Of a stretch of DNA of 64,000 bases, positions 12,355 through 22,941 are shown one piece after another (position 1 is the first letter of the stretch; each line of letters opens with the position of its first letter). The notes below the pieces were generated by a model, which saw nothing but the letters and a program-made list of their open reading frames with translations, was not told the origin of the DNA and searched no databases. A program made the translations under genes and the position numbers. The stretch comes from Paraphaeosphaeria minitans (Eukaryota; Ascomycota; Dothideomycetes; Pleosporales; Didymosphaeriaceae): assembly GCA_015832175.1 (NCBI GenBank), contig WJXW01000016.1, positions 62,001 to 126,000 of the forward strand, read 5' to 3'.

Positions 12355-13079
12355 GTTAGCGCACTTTATAAATTGTAAAGTAGGCTAAAGAGCCAGTTTC
12401 TACAGGCGCGACACGCAGCTTCACCTTTTATTTATTTATTATTAATAAGAGTACTTAGCCTGTATTAGCGCTAAGGAACATTAATAAAAGAACTTAGGTA
12501 GTATCTACGCTAGTTAACTATAGAGGCGTAGTTATACGCTAAGTTTTTTTATTATATTGCTAGACCTAGCCCCGCCTAAATTATTATAGATTACTATCTA
12601 TATTTGCGCTATTACCCCTTATATTATAGTCTACTAAATCCTAGGCATAGCGCTTATAGCTATATCTAGGGTTTAGGCGTACTAGCCTTAGAAGCTCTTA
12701 CCCTACTTTTTAACTCTACTACTACGCTCCTTTTTAATCTATATAGGCTAGCTGGTCTTAGCTAAAGCACGCTTAGTAATTAAAACCTACGTAAACTAGT
12801 TAATATTAAAGTGTAAAAAGGTTACTCTAATATAAGTATACGCATTAGCGCTTTGCTAGACTATATTTCCTATATATTACCTTTACCACCTCGCCTAAAT
12901 TATTATACATTACTATTACCTAGTGCTAATTCACACTGTCTTTTATTACTCTGCGTTAATTTACTTATTTCTCCTTACTTAGCCTAGTAGAGCGCCTTAT
13001 ATTAAAGTTAATAAGAGATTACTTTATATTTAGCTTTATAAAGTAACTGCCCTACTTCTGTATCCTTTAGACCCTTACT
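12355..13079. other. Non-coding stretch with dispersed repeats
   Basis: No supported gene. Contains a segment (about 12810-12960) that recurs at about 14990-15100 (shared TCTAATATAAGTATA, then GCCTAAATTATTATA), and another GCCTAAATTATTATA near 12565. Probably decayed intergenic or element-derived sequence. Confidence 0.4.
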
Positions 13080-13560
13080 AAATATAACGTCTCTAATGTA
13101 GATAAGTGTAGTAGTAGTAGGAGGCGTATACCTTAATAAGATATCCTAATTATACAGAAAATAGCCTATACTCACGCCTACTCTTAGGGTGTTATACTCT
13201 ATCTAGTCCGCTTCTACCGCCTTACTAATAAATAGGTGGTACGTAAGAAATAGAACTATACTCTTCTATAGATTTCTAGGTATAGGCATCGTCCTTTTAT
13301 AACGTCTTACTATATAGTTATTTTTTTAATATTTAGAGCAGTAGATCTAGCCTCTAAAAAAAACTCAGTATGCTAAGCTTTAAATCTATTATATAAACTT
13401 ACTTTCTTAAGGGTACTTATTATAGGAGGCTATAGAAAACTCTATTCTACTTATAGGCTAACTATAATAGTGCGTAAGGCAAAGTAGGTATAGTGTTAAA
13501 GTTCTTATAGGCACGTATATAGGTGTTCTCTATAGGCTCTAAAGTTTAAGCTGCTAGCCC
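13080..13560 (-). pseudogene. Unrecognised short coding relic
   Basis: On the minus strand about 120 codons read with only RIP-type stops between about 13560 and 13200: an Arg/Leu/Tyr-rich segment beginning FRASSLNFRAYREHLYTCLQ and ending near TTYLLVRR. Frame quality falls off below 13200. It may be an N-terminal exon of the relic at 11090-12354 (same strand, 0.7 kb upstream) or a separate gene fragment. No domain recognised. Confidence 0.35.
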
Positions 13561-14939
13561 TAAAGAGCTTTACGTAAACTATTCCTTCTTAATTTACTAT
13601 ATATAGCGCTAGTTTATATTAATCTAGGCCTTTACTCACATAGCCCTCTTTTTTACCTAATCCTATATAGTAAAGTAGTAGTGTGTTTACATCCTTCCTA
13701 TCTATAAGTTAATATAGTAGTAATTTGCGCTACTTCCTCTTTATTAGCGTTAATCTGTATAAACTGGCGTTAATGTCCCTAATTTATATAATTAGGAGGT
13801 TTTACTACCTATACTAGCTCTATTAATTATATTATAATACAGCCCCTATGGCTATACTACATCCTTATCCTATAGACAACAACTTCCTGTCTATAGGGCA
13901 TGGCTAAACGTCCTTAGATAAAGAATAAGTGGTATATCTAAATCTTTACTATCTATAGGGCATGCCTATAAGTCCTCTAATAAAGAATAGGTAGCTTATC
14001 TAGGTGCTTACTATATATTAGGGTTAGTACTAACTTAGTGCTAATTTACGCTACTTCTTATTAATTCGCGTTAATTCGCGTTAATTTAAGGAATAAGCGG
14101 CTTATCTATATCTTTTCTATTTATAGGGCATGCCTATAAGTCCTCTAATAAAGAATAGGCAGCTTATCTAGGTGCTTACTATGTATTAGGGTTAGTACTA
14201 ACTTAGTGCTAATACACCCTACTTTACGTTAGTTTGTGTAAATTCGCGTTAAGATAGCCTATTTACCTAAGTGCGAGATGCTTATCTATGTCTTCCTTAT
14301 CTATAATCTAAAGCGTAGTCTCTAGGTAGAATAGTTTTAATATTTCTATATAGATCCTTATAATTTGCAAGTTAACATAGTGGCAATTTACGCTACTTCC
14401 TATTAATTTACATTAATTAGCGTTAATTTACATTAATTCGCGTTAATTCGCGTTACTAGGACCTTTACTTACAAAGCCCTCTTTCTTATATAATATAGTA
14501 TAGTAAACTAGTAGCTTATTTACATCCATAAGGCTATATAGTAGTAATTTGCGCTACTTTTTAGCAATTGGCGCTAATTGCTATTAAGTTAAGAAATAAG
14601 TGGCTTATTTAGATTCTTTCTATCTATAGGGCATGCCTACAAGTCTTAGTAAGTTACAAGCAGCCTATCTAGGTTCTTACCTTCTATATAATTACTATAG
14701 AATTAGTACTAATCTACACTACTTCCTATTAATTTATATTAATTTACATTAGTTTGTGTATATTAGTCCTATCTGTGCTGGCTTTAGCCACATAGGTTAG
14801 TAGGGAGCTAGATGTAAGTTAATAAACATAGCAGCGTGTTTTAGAGATACGCCTAGTTCTATATTTATATACTTCTTTTCTTATATACTACACTAGGTAG
14901 CTGCGCTTAACGTAAAAGGAAGTACACTTACTTATAAAT

Positions 14940-14982
14940 AACTATTTAAACTAGACATAATTTATGTGCAGTTTAAATAGTT
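14940..14982. repeat. 43-bp near-perfect palindrome
   Basis: Arms 14940-14960 and 14962-14982 around a single central T. The outer 13 bp of each arm (AACTATTTAAACT and its complement) match perfectly; only two of 21 positions mismatch. It lies in non-coding sequence between repeat units. It could be a protein-binding dyad or a relic of a small inverted-repeat element. Confidence 0.7.
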
Positions 14983-15246
14983 AGTCTAATATAAGTATAT
15001 AGATTAGCGCTTTATAGTACTATATCTTAGAGATTTACACCCTACTACCTTGCCTAAATTATTATAAATTGCTATTACTTAATACTAGCTTATATTAAGT
15101 TAATTTACCTTAGTTCACGTGTTTACTATTAGTTTAAATACTTTAGTAGTGTTATAAGTATTAATTACACTAGCGCGTAGGTTATAAATATATAGTAGAG
15201 TATAAGCACAGGTACTTAGCGCGTTACTATATCTTTTCTACTTACT

Positions 15247-15312
15247 ACTTTCTATTCTACCTCTTTCTATCTTACCTACTACTTTCTATCTTACCTACTA
15301 CTTTCTACTTAA
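15247..15312. repeat. 19-bp pyrimidine-rich minisatellite
   Basis: The unit CTTTCTATCTTACCTACTA is present about 2.3 times in perfect tandem, preceded by a decayed unit. Polypyrimidine on the plus strand, non-coding. Confidence 0.7.
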
Positions 15313-15789
15313 ACATATATTAGATAGCTATCTTTAAGAATACTACTACTTACTATAATAGTAGCCCCTATAGCTTTCCTCTAGCTGCTAAAAGTCGCGT
15401 TCTTTATAACTTTAGTTACAACCCTCTTAATAAAGTGTATAAATAGCTTTTTATACACTAGCTTACTATCCTACTACACTTATAAAGCTTATAAACCCCC
15501 TATTATAGCGCTAGATAGTTACTTCTTAATAACACTAGCTACTATAAGCTAGTCCTAATCGCTTTATCACTCCTGTCTACTATTAGTCTAATTTGCTAGA
15601 TACTCCCCCCTAACACACTGCCTAATAATATATAGTAATATTTTATTACTGCTGCCTAGTAACTTACTATAAATTCTAACTATTAGGACGCTAATAATAA
15701 TAATATTAAAGACTTAAGTAAGATACCTCTTTTAGCCTAAAAGCCCTTTTTAAAGCGCACGTAGTAGCCTTTTATCTCTACTTCTACCT
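15313..15789. other. Stretch without a recognisable gene
   Basis: About 480 bp, mostly pyrimidine-rich on the plus strand, upstream of the plus-strand relic at 15790. It may contain that gene's former promoter and leader. Nothing more specific can be supported. Confidence 0.35.
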
Positions 15790-17060
15790 CTTTACCTACT
15801 AAGCAGGTCTACTCTTAACCACTATTCTATCTCTTTTCCACGTAGAGCCCTACGTCCTAGGTGTTGCCTACCTACGTTAGGGCGACGACTCACAACAACT
15901 ACCGCGCAGAATAGGACTACTAATATAGGTAGGTAGCCCGCTAGCAGCGTAAAAAGGTAGTTAAGCTAGATTTACTTTGCCCTCCCCTAAACACTAGCTA
16001 GGTAAAAGTTAATACCTATAATAGTATTACACTAGAAAATAAGCCTAATATTGCTAAAATTTTTAAGTAAAATATTAGGAAGGAAAATAATAAAAGTAAA
16101 AGGCGTAACTTAATAACTATAGCTACTAGCCCTTATATAACTACTACTTATATACTAAATTACGCATAGTTACTTAGTAATAAAACTATATAGTAATATA
16201 CTACTGCTTTCCTCTCTATTTAGCGCTCTTATAGTAGCCCCTTCTCTATTTCTAGCCAGCTAGGGGTATTACTAGTAGGCGAAACAGGTACTATATAGGT
16301 AATATAGGCTATATCCTACGCACCTAGGAGTGTGGTAGATAAAACCTTTACTACTACGCACTATCTAGTTAAACACTATAAGTGCTATATAGTAGCTGTG
16401 TATATTAAATACTACTAGGTAATAGCCTTCTATAGGCGTACCTACGCTAATAAAATAGCTAAGCTAGTAGTAGAAGGGGTGCTACCTAAGTAATATAATA
16501 GTAAAACTATTACTATACTTATCTAAATAATTATGCCTCTTAGCTATAAGCTACCTACGTTAGCGCAAAATATATAAAAGCTATGCCTAAACTAAGCTAC
16601 TTAGTAGTATAATACTACTAAAACCCTTAACTAGGGCTTCCTATACCTAATCCCTAGCAACGTTGCCTATAAGTAGGTAGAGTAGACGCTGCGTGTTAGA
16701 GAGTAGAACCTCTAGCTAAAAATAATAAAGAAAGTTAACCTAAAAGTATACTAGGTAAGCTAAAGGCTAAGTGCGTAGTTAGGCGTAGATAGGTTTATAG
16801 GTAAGCCTATTAGTAATAAAGATACGCTACTTATTAAGGTAGTTATACCTACGCTGCCTATATAGATAGAGGAGGCTACTAATAGTAAAAAGGAGAGTAA
16901 AGAGGGTAAAGAGGGTAAAGAGGGTAAGAAAGGTAAGGAAAGTAAAAGTAAAAGTAAGGGTAAAGAGGGTAAGAATAGTAGAGATAATAAGGGTAAAGGC
17001 GACACTAAGCTTATACTAGCTTACTTACTATAGCTAAGCCTAGTAGATATATTTACACCT
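15790..17060 (+). pseudogene. Unrecognised protein relic with Lys/Gly/Glu-rich tail
   Basis: One plus-strand frame can be followed from about 15800 to 17055 with TAG/TAA stops of the RIP type. The middle (about 16080-16450) contains a Ser/Thr/Tyr-rich stretch and LGVLLVGETGTI (about 16261-16300). The C-terminal part ends in a repetitive charged tail, KEGKEGKEGKKGKESKSKSK (about 16890-16950). The long minus-strand open frame over the tail is an antisense shadow of this repeat. LLVGETGTI vaguely resembles a nucleotide-binding loop, but no other motif supports an ATPase. Family unknown. Confidence 0.5.
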
Positions 17061-17339
17061 TAAGAGTAGTCTTTCTTACTTAGTATTACTTCCTTTTGTA
17101 ACGTATTTAATTACTATTACTAGGGGTTATAAATACACTCCTATTTACGCCAGACGCGTACCTAACGCTCTTCTATTCTATTTTAAACCCTAATATGTTT
17201 ATAAGATAGCCTCTCCCCCTAATTTACCTTACTTATACCCTATGTAATAAATATAGATTCTTATATTTCCCTTAGTCCTATAGTATACGTTACCTGCTTT
17301 AAACCTTCTATTATTATATCTACATTATATTTAAATTAG

Positions 17340-19661
17340 TATCGCGGAAGGGGTTCTACTAGCTCCCTAGCTAGGGTAGTCCTACTATAACTCTATATAG
17401 CACTTAGATATATAGTAGGTCTATATTAGCTAGTTAAGGCTAAGAATAATCCTTCCCGCCTTATAGTTGTTACTAAAATTAACAACACTAATAAAGTGTT
17501 AGTAGAATATATTAGTACTCTTAGAATTCTAGTTCTTACCCTTAATTACTTTAATGTTACAACTCTATAGCTCTTTTGCCTTTAGGCACTTGTCCTATAG
17601 GATCGCCTACGTATCTTAAATAGCGAATTTATTAATATATAAAGCGTCTTTTAATAGTCCTGTTTAAACCTAGTTAGATCCTAGTATAAGCTACCTAGGG
17701 TAGTAATTTACTAGGAGAAGGCAGGCCTAGTAGTTACCTTTACCCCATTTATTTCCTATCTAAACGCGATAGGACATAACAGTGTTCCCTAAGTAGGTTG
17801 TCTTTTATCTAGTAATAATGGCACATTAATCCTAGCTATAGTTAAAGGGCTTCTATTTAATAAAGTAAGCTATATAGTAAAGTCTCTAGTATTTAAGACA
17901 AGCTAGTATCTCTTCCCTAAAGATCCTACCTCTTCTCTTTCTAGCCTCTTCTATTCTATATTAAAAGAAGTCTAGCTCCCTCTCTTAGTAGGCTATTCTA
18001 AAAGGCGTAGCTAGTGCCTTCTAATATAGGTTTACTATGTATACAATTAGCACAGTAACTAGGAAGCTAGAGAAAAACTAACTAGGGGTAAATAAACGTT
18101 TAGTAGGGGAACCTAATATAGTTCCTATATATATTAGGAGGAGATCTAGATCTGTCTATAGGCTGGCTAGCCTAGTTAATTAACTAGGTGTTAGAGATAG
18201 TAGGCGTTTTCTAGATAATAAAACATAATAGTCACTACTCTAGGTACCTATTATATAGGCTAGTAAGGAGTTTACATTGTACCTAGCCTAAATAGGCGTT
18301 AAAGGCACGTTTTATAGTAGCCCTTTTACTACACCTTAAAGTCTTCCTAGTGTAATTAATAAACTTTACATATAGGGTAAATTAGATAGGAAGTAAATTA
18401 AGTCTAAGTATATATTATAAGCCTACTTAGATGCTTTATACATCTTCCTTATCTTATTACTATTAAGATAATAATTAATAATACTACGACAGTAGACTAG
18501 TTAGTAAGTAAGGTCCTATATATAGGCTAGCACAGCTAGCTAAGTATCCTAACTAGCTTTATTAAAGTGTGTATTTAGGACTTACTTACTAAGCACTAAG
18601 TGTATAGTGCTAGATTTCTAGTTCTAGATAACTCTGCCAAATTCTTATATAAGGCTAATTAGACTAGCTAGTAGAGCGAACCTAATAACTACCTAGATAT
18701 CTAGGACATAGAGGCCTTCTATTAATACGCTAGTCGCAATTATAGCGCCTTCTAATTATTATAGGAGTAGGTCTAAGCTTATTCCCTTCTTACCCTCTTC
18801 TATTTAGCTATGGTATCTTAAGTAGTCTAGGCCCTAGGCTAGGGCATCTACTATTAAAATAAGGTTAATATAGATAAGAACTTTCGTAAATTTTTCTAGA
18901 GCCTATTATATGTACTCTACTATATCTATTATTATAGTGCTTATTAAGAGTGGAACGCTATAGACCTTATATTAGATATTACTATAAGGTGTAGATTCCC
19001 TATAAGGGTTTATATCTATAGGGAGGCCTAGTAATTAAAACGCTTAGTGCTAATTATCTAGAGGTAGAGTTATAGTAAGTAAAGTTAGAGGGACTTTGTA
19101 CTATGTTAACTAATATAGGTTATAGAGATAAGGGCGGTATACTATGTTAGGGAGAATAATATAGTAAAATTTATCTACTACTATTCACTCTAGTACGCCT
19201 AACAACTTCTGCCTACGTACGTAAGCCTAGAAACTATTACTAGCTATATTCTCTAGAGTTATAAGTATAATAGCTACCTACTTATTGCATAAGCCCTGCT
19301 TCCACACTATAGCACGTATGCGCAGGGTTATATAGCGTTAAAGTATATCTATATATAAGGCTATAAGTAGCACTATTATAAGACTCTACCTATAGCCTAG
19401 ATAGTAGGCTAGTAGTATAAAAAGGAGACTTTTACTAGCTCTAGTGCTTATAATATACACTACTACACTTTCGCCTATAAAAATAGCTAATAGGGCGGCC
19501 TTCTATATACCTCTAAATTAGGCGTCGTATCTAAAGTTCTCTTATAATAGTTATAGGAGATTAATATTACTTCTCTTAGTATTCTACTATTAAGTAGTAG
19601 CTATAATACTCTTATAATAGTTAAGACTTAGCTACGCTTCCACTAAGCTAAAATAAATAGC
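17340..19661 (-). pseudogene. RecQ-type helicase, core and C-terminal part (telomere-linked-helicase-like), RIP-degraded
   Basis: Minus strand, continuing the frame of 22942-25500 after the N4 insertion. Motifs in RecQ order: motif I as ISTRASKSLLF in place of GTGAGKS (about 19455-19424); motif Ia IIVLLIALYIDIL; motif II as VVDKFYYIILPN in place of DEFHYI (about 19178-19145); TLPLDNQHQAFQLLGLP-like motif III; and motif VI as QEFGRVIQN in place of QESGRAGRD (about 18655-18620). A Cys/Arg-containing segment then resembles the RecQ zinc-binding subdomain (about 18480). RecQ helicases unwind DNA 3' to 5'. Fungal telomere-linked versions sit next to chromosome ends. G-to-A changes in motifs I, II and VI and many stops make it dead. 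The C-terminal limit is vague. Confidence 0.8.
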
Positions 19662-19666
19662 GTAAT

Positions 19667-20052
19667 TGTAGGTTTGGCTCAATCTGCAATTAAGCATTTA
19701 AGGGTTAATAGTATACTATTGTGCAAAGGGTAAGAAGTAGGTTTAATTAATTACGTCTTGTCTATCGTACAAAGGGGCACTAAGGGCTTTATAAAGTCTC
19801 TGCCTCTTAGCGCTAACCTAAGCAGGGGGTCCTTGTGCAGGTCCTTATAGGTAGGCAAGGCTTTATAAAGTCTCTGCCTTTTAGCACTAACCTAAGCAGG
19901 GGGTCCTTGTGCAGGTCCTTATAGGTAGGCAAGGCCTTATAAAGTCTCTGCCTCTTAGCGCTAACCTAAGTAGTAGGTCCTTATACAGGTCCCTATAGGT
20001 AGGCAGGCCCCTATTTCACTTAGTGCTATTTATATAATAAACTATATAGACA
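19667..20052 (-). repeat. N4 copy 1 LTR, left (3' LTR by gag orientation)
   Basis: 386 bp, TGTAGGTTTGG...TAGACA. Contains three tandem units of about 74 bp (GGCTTTATAAAGTCTCTGCC start) at about 19789-20010. Nearly identical to 22552-22936. A purine-rich stretch on the minus strand (ACAAAAGAAAAG) just inside it could be the polypurine tract. Confidence 0.88.
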
Positions 20053-20089
20053 CTAGTAACTTTTCTTTTGTGTAATAGCTTATGTCTAT

Positions 20090-21870
20090 TATACGCTTTC
20101 CCTTTCCTATCTTTCTCTATCTATACAGTTAGCCTTCCCCTATTAGAATAGGTTGTGAGGTAGGTGCAGTGTCGCTATATAGTAGAGGTCCTATTTACAC
20201 CTACTCTTATACAAATAGGTAGTAACAGCTAACCTGCTTAGTTCTTACCCTACCCCTTTGCATAGTAGTAGAGTTGTATTACGCAATAAAGCTCTTTCTA
20301 GGCATATATCTTATACGCAAACAGAAGGTAGGGTATTAAGTAATATAATGCTTAGCGCTAGGTCTTAGTAAGCAGGTATAGAAGGATCGCTCCTAGTTAT
20401 GCGATAAAGGTATGTAGTAGAAGTAAGGTATAAGGTAGCCTTCTGTGCTTCTTCTTTATCACTTTATTAGTCTTATTTATCTTCCTCTTCTTTTGTGCAA
20501 TAGTCTTCTTCCTCTAGCTCTCCTTTAAAGTTAAGGATATATGCTTATATATTTATAGTAGAGGGTTTATGTTTGTAGAAATTAGTGTACAACAACATGT
20601 ATTGCCTTCTAGCTTACTAGGTATCCCTTAGTAGATAGTTAGTAGACTAGCATCCTTCTTTATAGCACACAAAGTATTTCTACTTTATACAAGAGCTTAA
20701 ACTTCTAAAGTTACCCCTTCCTTTTAGTCTAAAGGTTAATCTGCCTCTAGAGGGGCTAGATCCTCTTATATAATTAGGATTATTATATTGTTAATTAGTA
20801 TAGTACACCTCTTTACTATCTTAGAAGAACTATAACTTCTTCCTATCTTTAGTAACTTAGAGTAACGCATAAAGGTCGCTAAGTAAGCCTTCTACTATGT
20901 TTTTAGGATTAAATATAGCTTGTTTAAGGTTAGGATAGCTACAGTATACTTATATAATAGTAGTGTGTAGTTATAGTTTACTACTAAAGCCTTGTCTAAG
21001 AGCCCTTTAGGCTAAAGTAAGCTTATTAATTATTACTTCTAGGGCCTTGTGCGATATAGTAGCTAGATTATCCCTTTTATAGTGTTTAAAAGTAAGAGTG
21101 GTCTAGTCTGTCTAGTACTAATTATAATTAACACTAGTGTTAAAGTGCCTATTTAGTCTGTCGTACAATTCATCCTATAGAAGTCCTAGTCTAATATTAT
21201 ATAGGTAGTAGGTACTCGCACGATTAGAAAGGATTCCTAAGAAGATATTTATATACTAGTCCTATAGTATACCTAGCCTATAGTATAGTTCTCTAAAGAC
21301 TTTTGCCTTGTCTACTAAGATATTATACAGCCTACTAGTGTAGTTATTCTCTTTACTCTAAGCCTTCTAAAAGAGAATAATCTTGTCTAGCTAAATATAA
21401 GCATAATCTCCTAGTTATTAAAGAGACTAGGAGTATCTAGCCTCTTTATACAATGTAGTTTATTAGGCAAAAGCAGTCTAGGTTTTAGGCTGCTGCCACT
21501 AGTGTAGCTCTATATATAGTGTCTCTGTCCTCGCACATATAGGGATGGGCCCTAGCTGTGCTCTATATATATATACATTACCTACAGATAGTGTAGGTTG
21601 CATTGTTAGAGTTATGCGAAGTAGTTTAGGTTATAGTTATAGAGTTATTATGCAAAGGGTCTATAGCTTATAGTTAAACTGTAACAGTTTAAAGAGTTTC
21701 TTTGTATAGGTGTCCTTTATTATAGAATTAGTAGTAACAAAGCCTTCTTTTATAAGAAAAGTAATAAGCTCTCTTCTTATTGTACAACTAATCTTATTAA
21801 AGGTTCTCTCCTTCTAGTTGTTAAAATCTTTAGTAAAAAAAGAGATTACCTCTTTACCTTTAAGACTACT
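20090..21870 (-). pseudogene. N4 Gag relic
   Basis: Minus-strand frame with mostly TAG (Q/W) stops. Recognisable order: a helical region of Gag type (about 21850-21660); a longer uninterrupted part from about 21350 (DKAKVFRELYYRLGILQDQY-like and SNRASTYYLYNIRLGLL); LQLHTTII and a Gly/Arg/Ser-rich linker; then a knuckle YFVCYKEGCQSTNY (about 20690-20650), close to the CFVCGKxGCWSTxH knuckle I associate with fungal copia-type Gag. It is followed by an acidic EEEDYCTKEEEDK segment and ends about 40 bp from the LTR. Gag would form the particle that packages the RNA. The lack of any pol after the knuckle is the notable point. Confidence 0.65.
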
Positions 21871-22551
21871 CACGCGATATTACGCGATTATGTACACTAT
21901 ATAAGTGTTTAGCTGTTTTAGAGAAGGGGGTAGGTAGCTATGTAAATCTACTCTATTCACCTAGTACTATTGTGTAATCTCTCCTCTTAAGGTAATAGCC
22001 TTAATATTTATTACTTCCTCTACTTATTAAAGCTATATTACTTTAGCTTTATCTTTCTACTAAGGAGGCAGTATTAATTGTTACATAATGTCCTTAGGTT
22101 ATAGTTCCTCTAAGAAGTCTCCTAGTCTTAAGGCTATGTTATTATTGTCTTTTTTAGTTATGCGACGTATCTGCGTTTAGTTGTCACTAGTTTAATCGTG
22201 CGACGTGTTTTTTAGGGTTATAAATATGCTCACTATCTCCTTTCTTTTCTATAGAATAGCTTAGACTAGATTGTGCGACTCTTTATAGATGTGCGCGCTT
22301 TATTTCTACTTATTATATAATCTAAAATTCGATCTCTAGTAAAGGTATTATCTCCTTTCTTTTCTATAGAATAGCTTAGACTAGATCATGCAACTCTTTA
22401 TAGATATATGCGCTTTGTTTCTACTTATTGTATAATCTAAAATTCGATCTCTAGTAAAGGTAATAATACAGAGCCTACGCATCTAGCTTACAAGACGCTC
22501 TGTCTTTAGACCTTACTAGTTTGTAGTTAATTAGAATTAACCACTAATTAG

Positions 22552-22936
22552 TGTAGCTTTGGCTTAATCTGCAATTAAGCATTTAAGGGTTAATAGTATA
22601 CTATTGTGCAAAGGGTAAGAAGTAGGTTTAATTAATTACGTCTTGTCTATCGTACAAAGGGGCACTAAGGGCTTTATAAAGTCTCTGCCTCTTAGCGCTA
22701 ACCTAAGCAGGGGGTCCTTGTGCAGGTCCTTATAGGTAGGCAAGACTTTATAAAGTCTCTGCCTTTTAGCGCTAACCTAAGCAGGGGGTCCTTGTGCAGG
22801 TCCTTATAGGTAGGCAGGCCTTATAAAGTCTCTGCCTCTTAGCGCTAACCTAAGTAGTGGGTCCTTGTGCAGGTCCCTATAGGTAGGCAGGCCCCTATTT
22901 CACTTAGTGCTATTTGTACGATAAACTGTATAAACA
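22552..22936 (-). repeat. N4 copy 1 LTR, right (5' LTR by gag orientation)
   Basis: 385 bp partner of 19667-20052, also with three 74-bp units. Ends TG...AAACA. Directly followed by the right target duplication GTAAT. The few differences between the two LTRs are transitions plus single-base length changes. Confidence 0.88.
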
Positions 22937-22941
22937 GTAAT

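Larger units (their letters stand above)
12880..15130. repeat. Cluster of degenerate non-coding repeats
   Basis: A motif close to GCTAATTTACGCTACTTCC, then TATTAATTCGCGTTAATT, recurs with variations at about 12930, 13730, 14040, 14220, 14385, 14550, 14705 and 15090, with outliers at 10330 and 10700. Between 13900 and 14230 two units of about 165 bp are near-identical: each has CTATAGGGCATGCCTATAAG, AAAGAATAGG, CTTATCTAGGTGCTTACTAT and the core motif in the same order. A more decayed unit follows at 14590-14760. No coding potential is visible. CG-containing sub-motifs have survived RIP. Confidence 0.65.
19667..22936 (-). mobile_element. N4: gag-only LTR retrotransposon (copy 1, complete)
   Basis: Two direct LTRs (19667-20052 and 22552-22936) flank 2.5 kb of internal sequence. 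A perfect 5-bp target duplication, GTAAT, lies at 19662-19666 and 22937-22941. The internal region reads as a single Gag-like protein on the minus strand ending in a Cys-rich knuckle of the type found in fungal Ty1/copia Gag, and I find no protease, integrase or reverse transcriptase. It must therefore have been mobilised by another element. It splits the RecQ relic exactly: joining the flanks at one GTAAT restores a continuous frame. TG/CA are more frequent here than in the flanks, suggesting less RIP or a later arrival. Confidence 0.85.

Noticed and set aside
13900..14760. Possible CRISPR-like array of repeats
   Set aside because: Repeat units diverge in length and sequence, spacing is irregular, there are no distinct spacers, and the context is a fungal genome.
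16261..16310. LLVGETGTI as a P-loop of an ATPase/GTPase
   Set aside because: No Lys in the expected GxxxxGK(S/T) position and no Walker B or other motif in the frame.
16760..17005. Minus-strand open frame rich in Leu/Pro/Ser
   Set aside because: It is the antisense of the KEGK-repeat tail of the plus-strand relic at 15790-17060; purine-rich repeats give stop-free complements.
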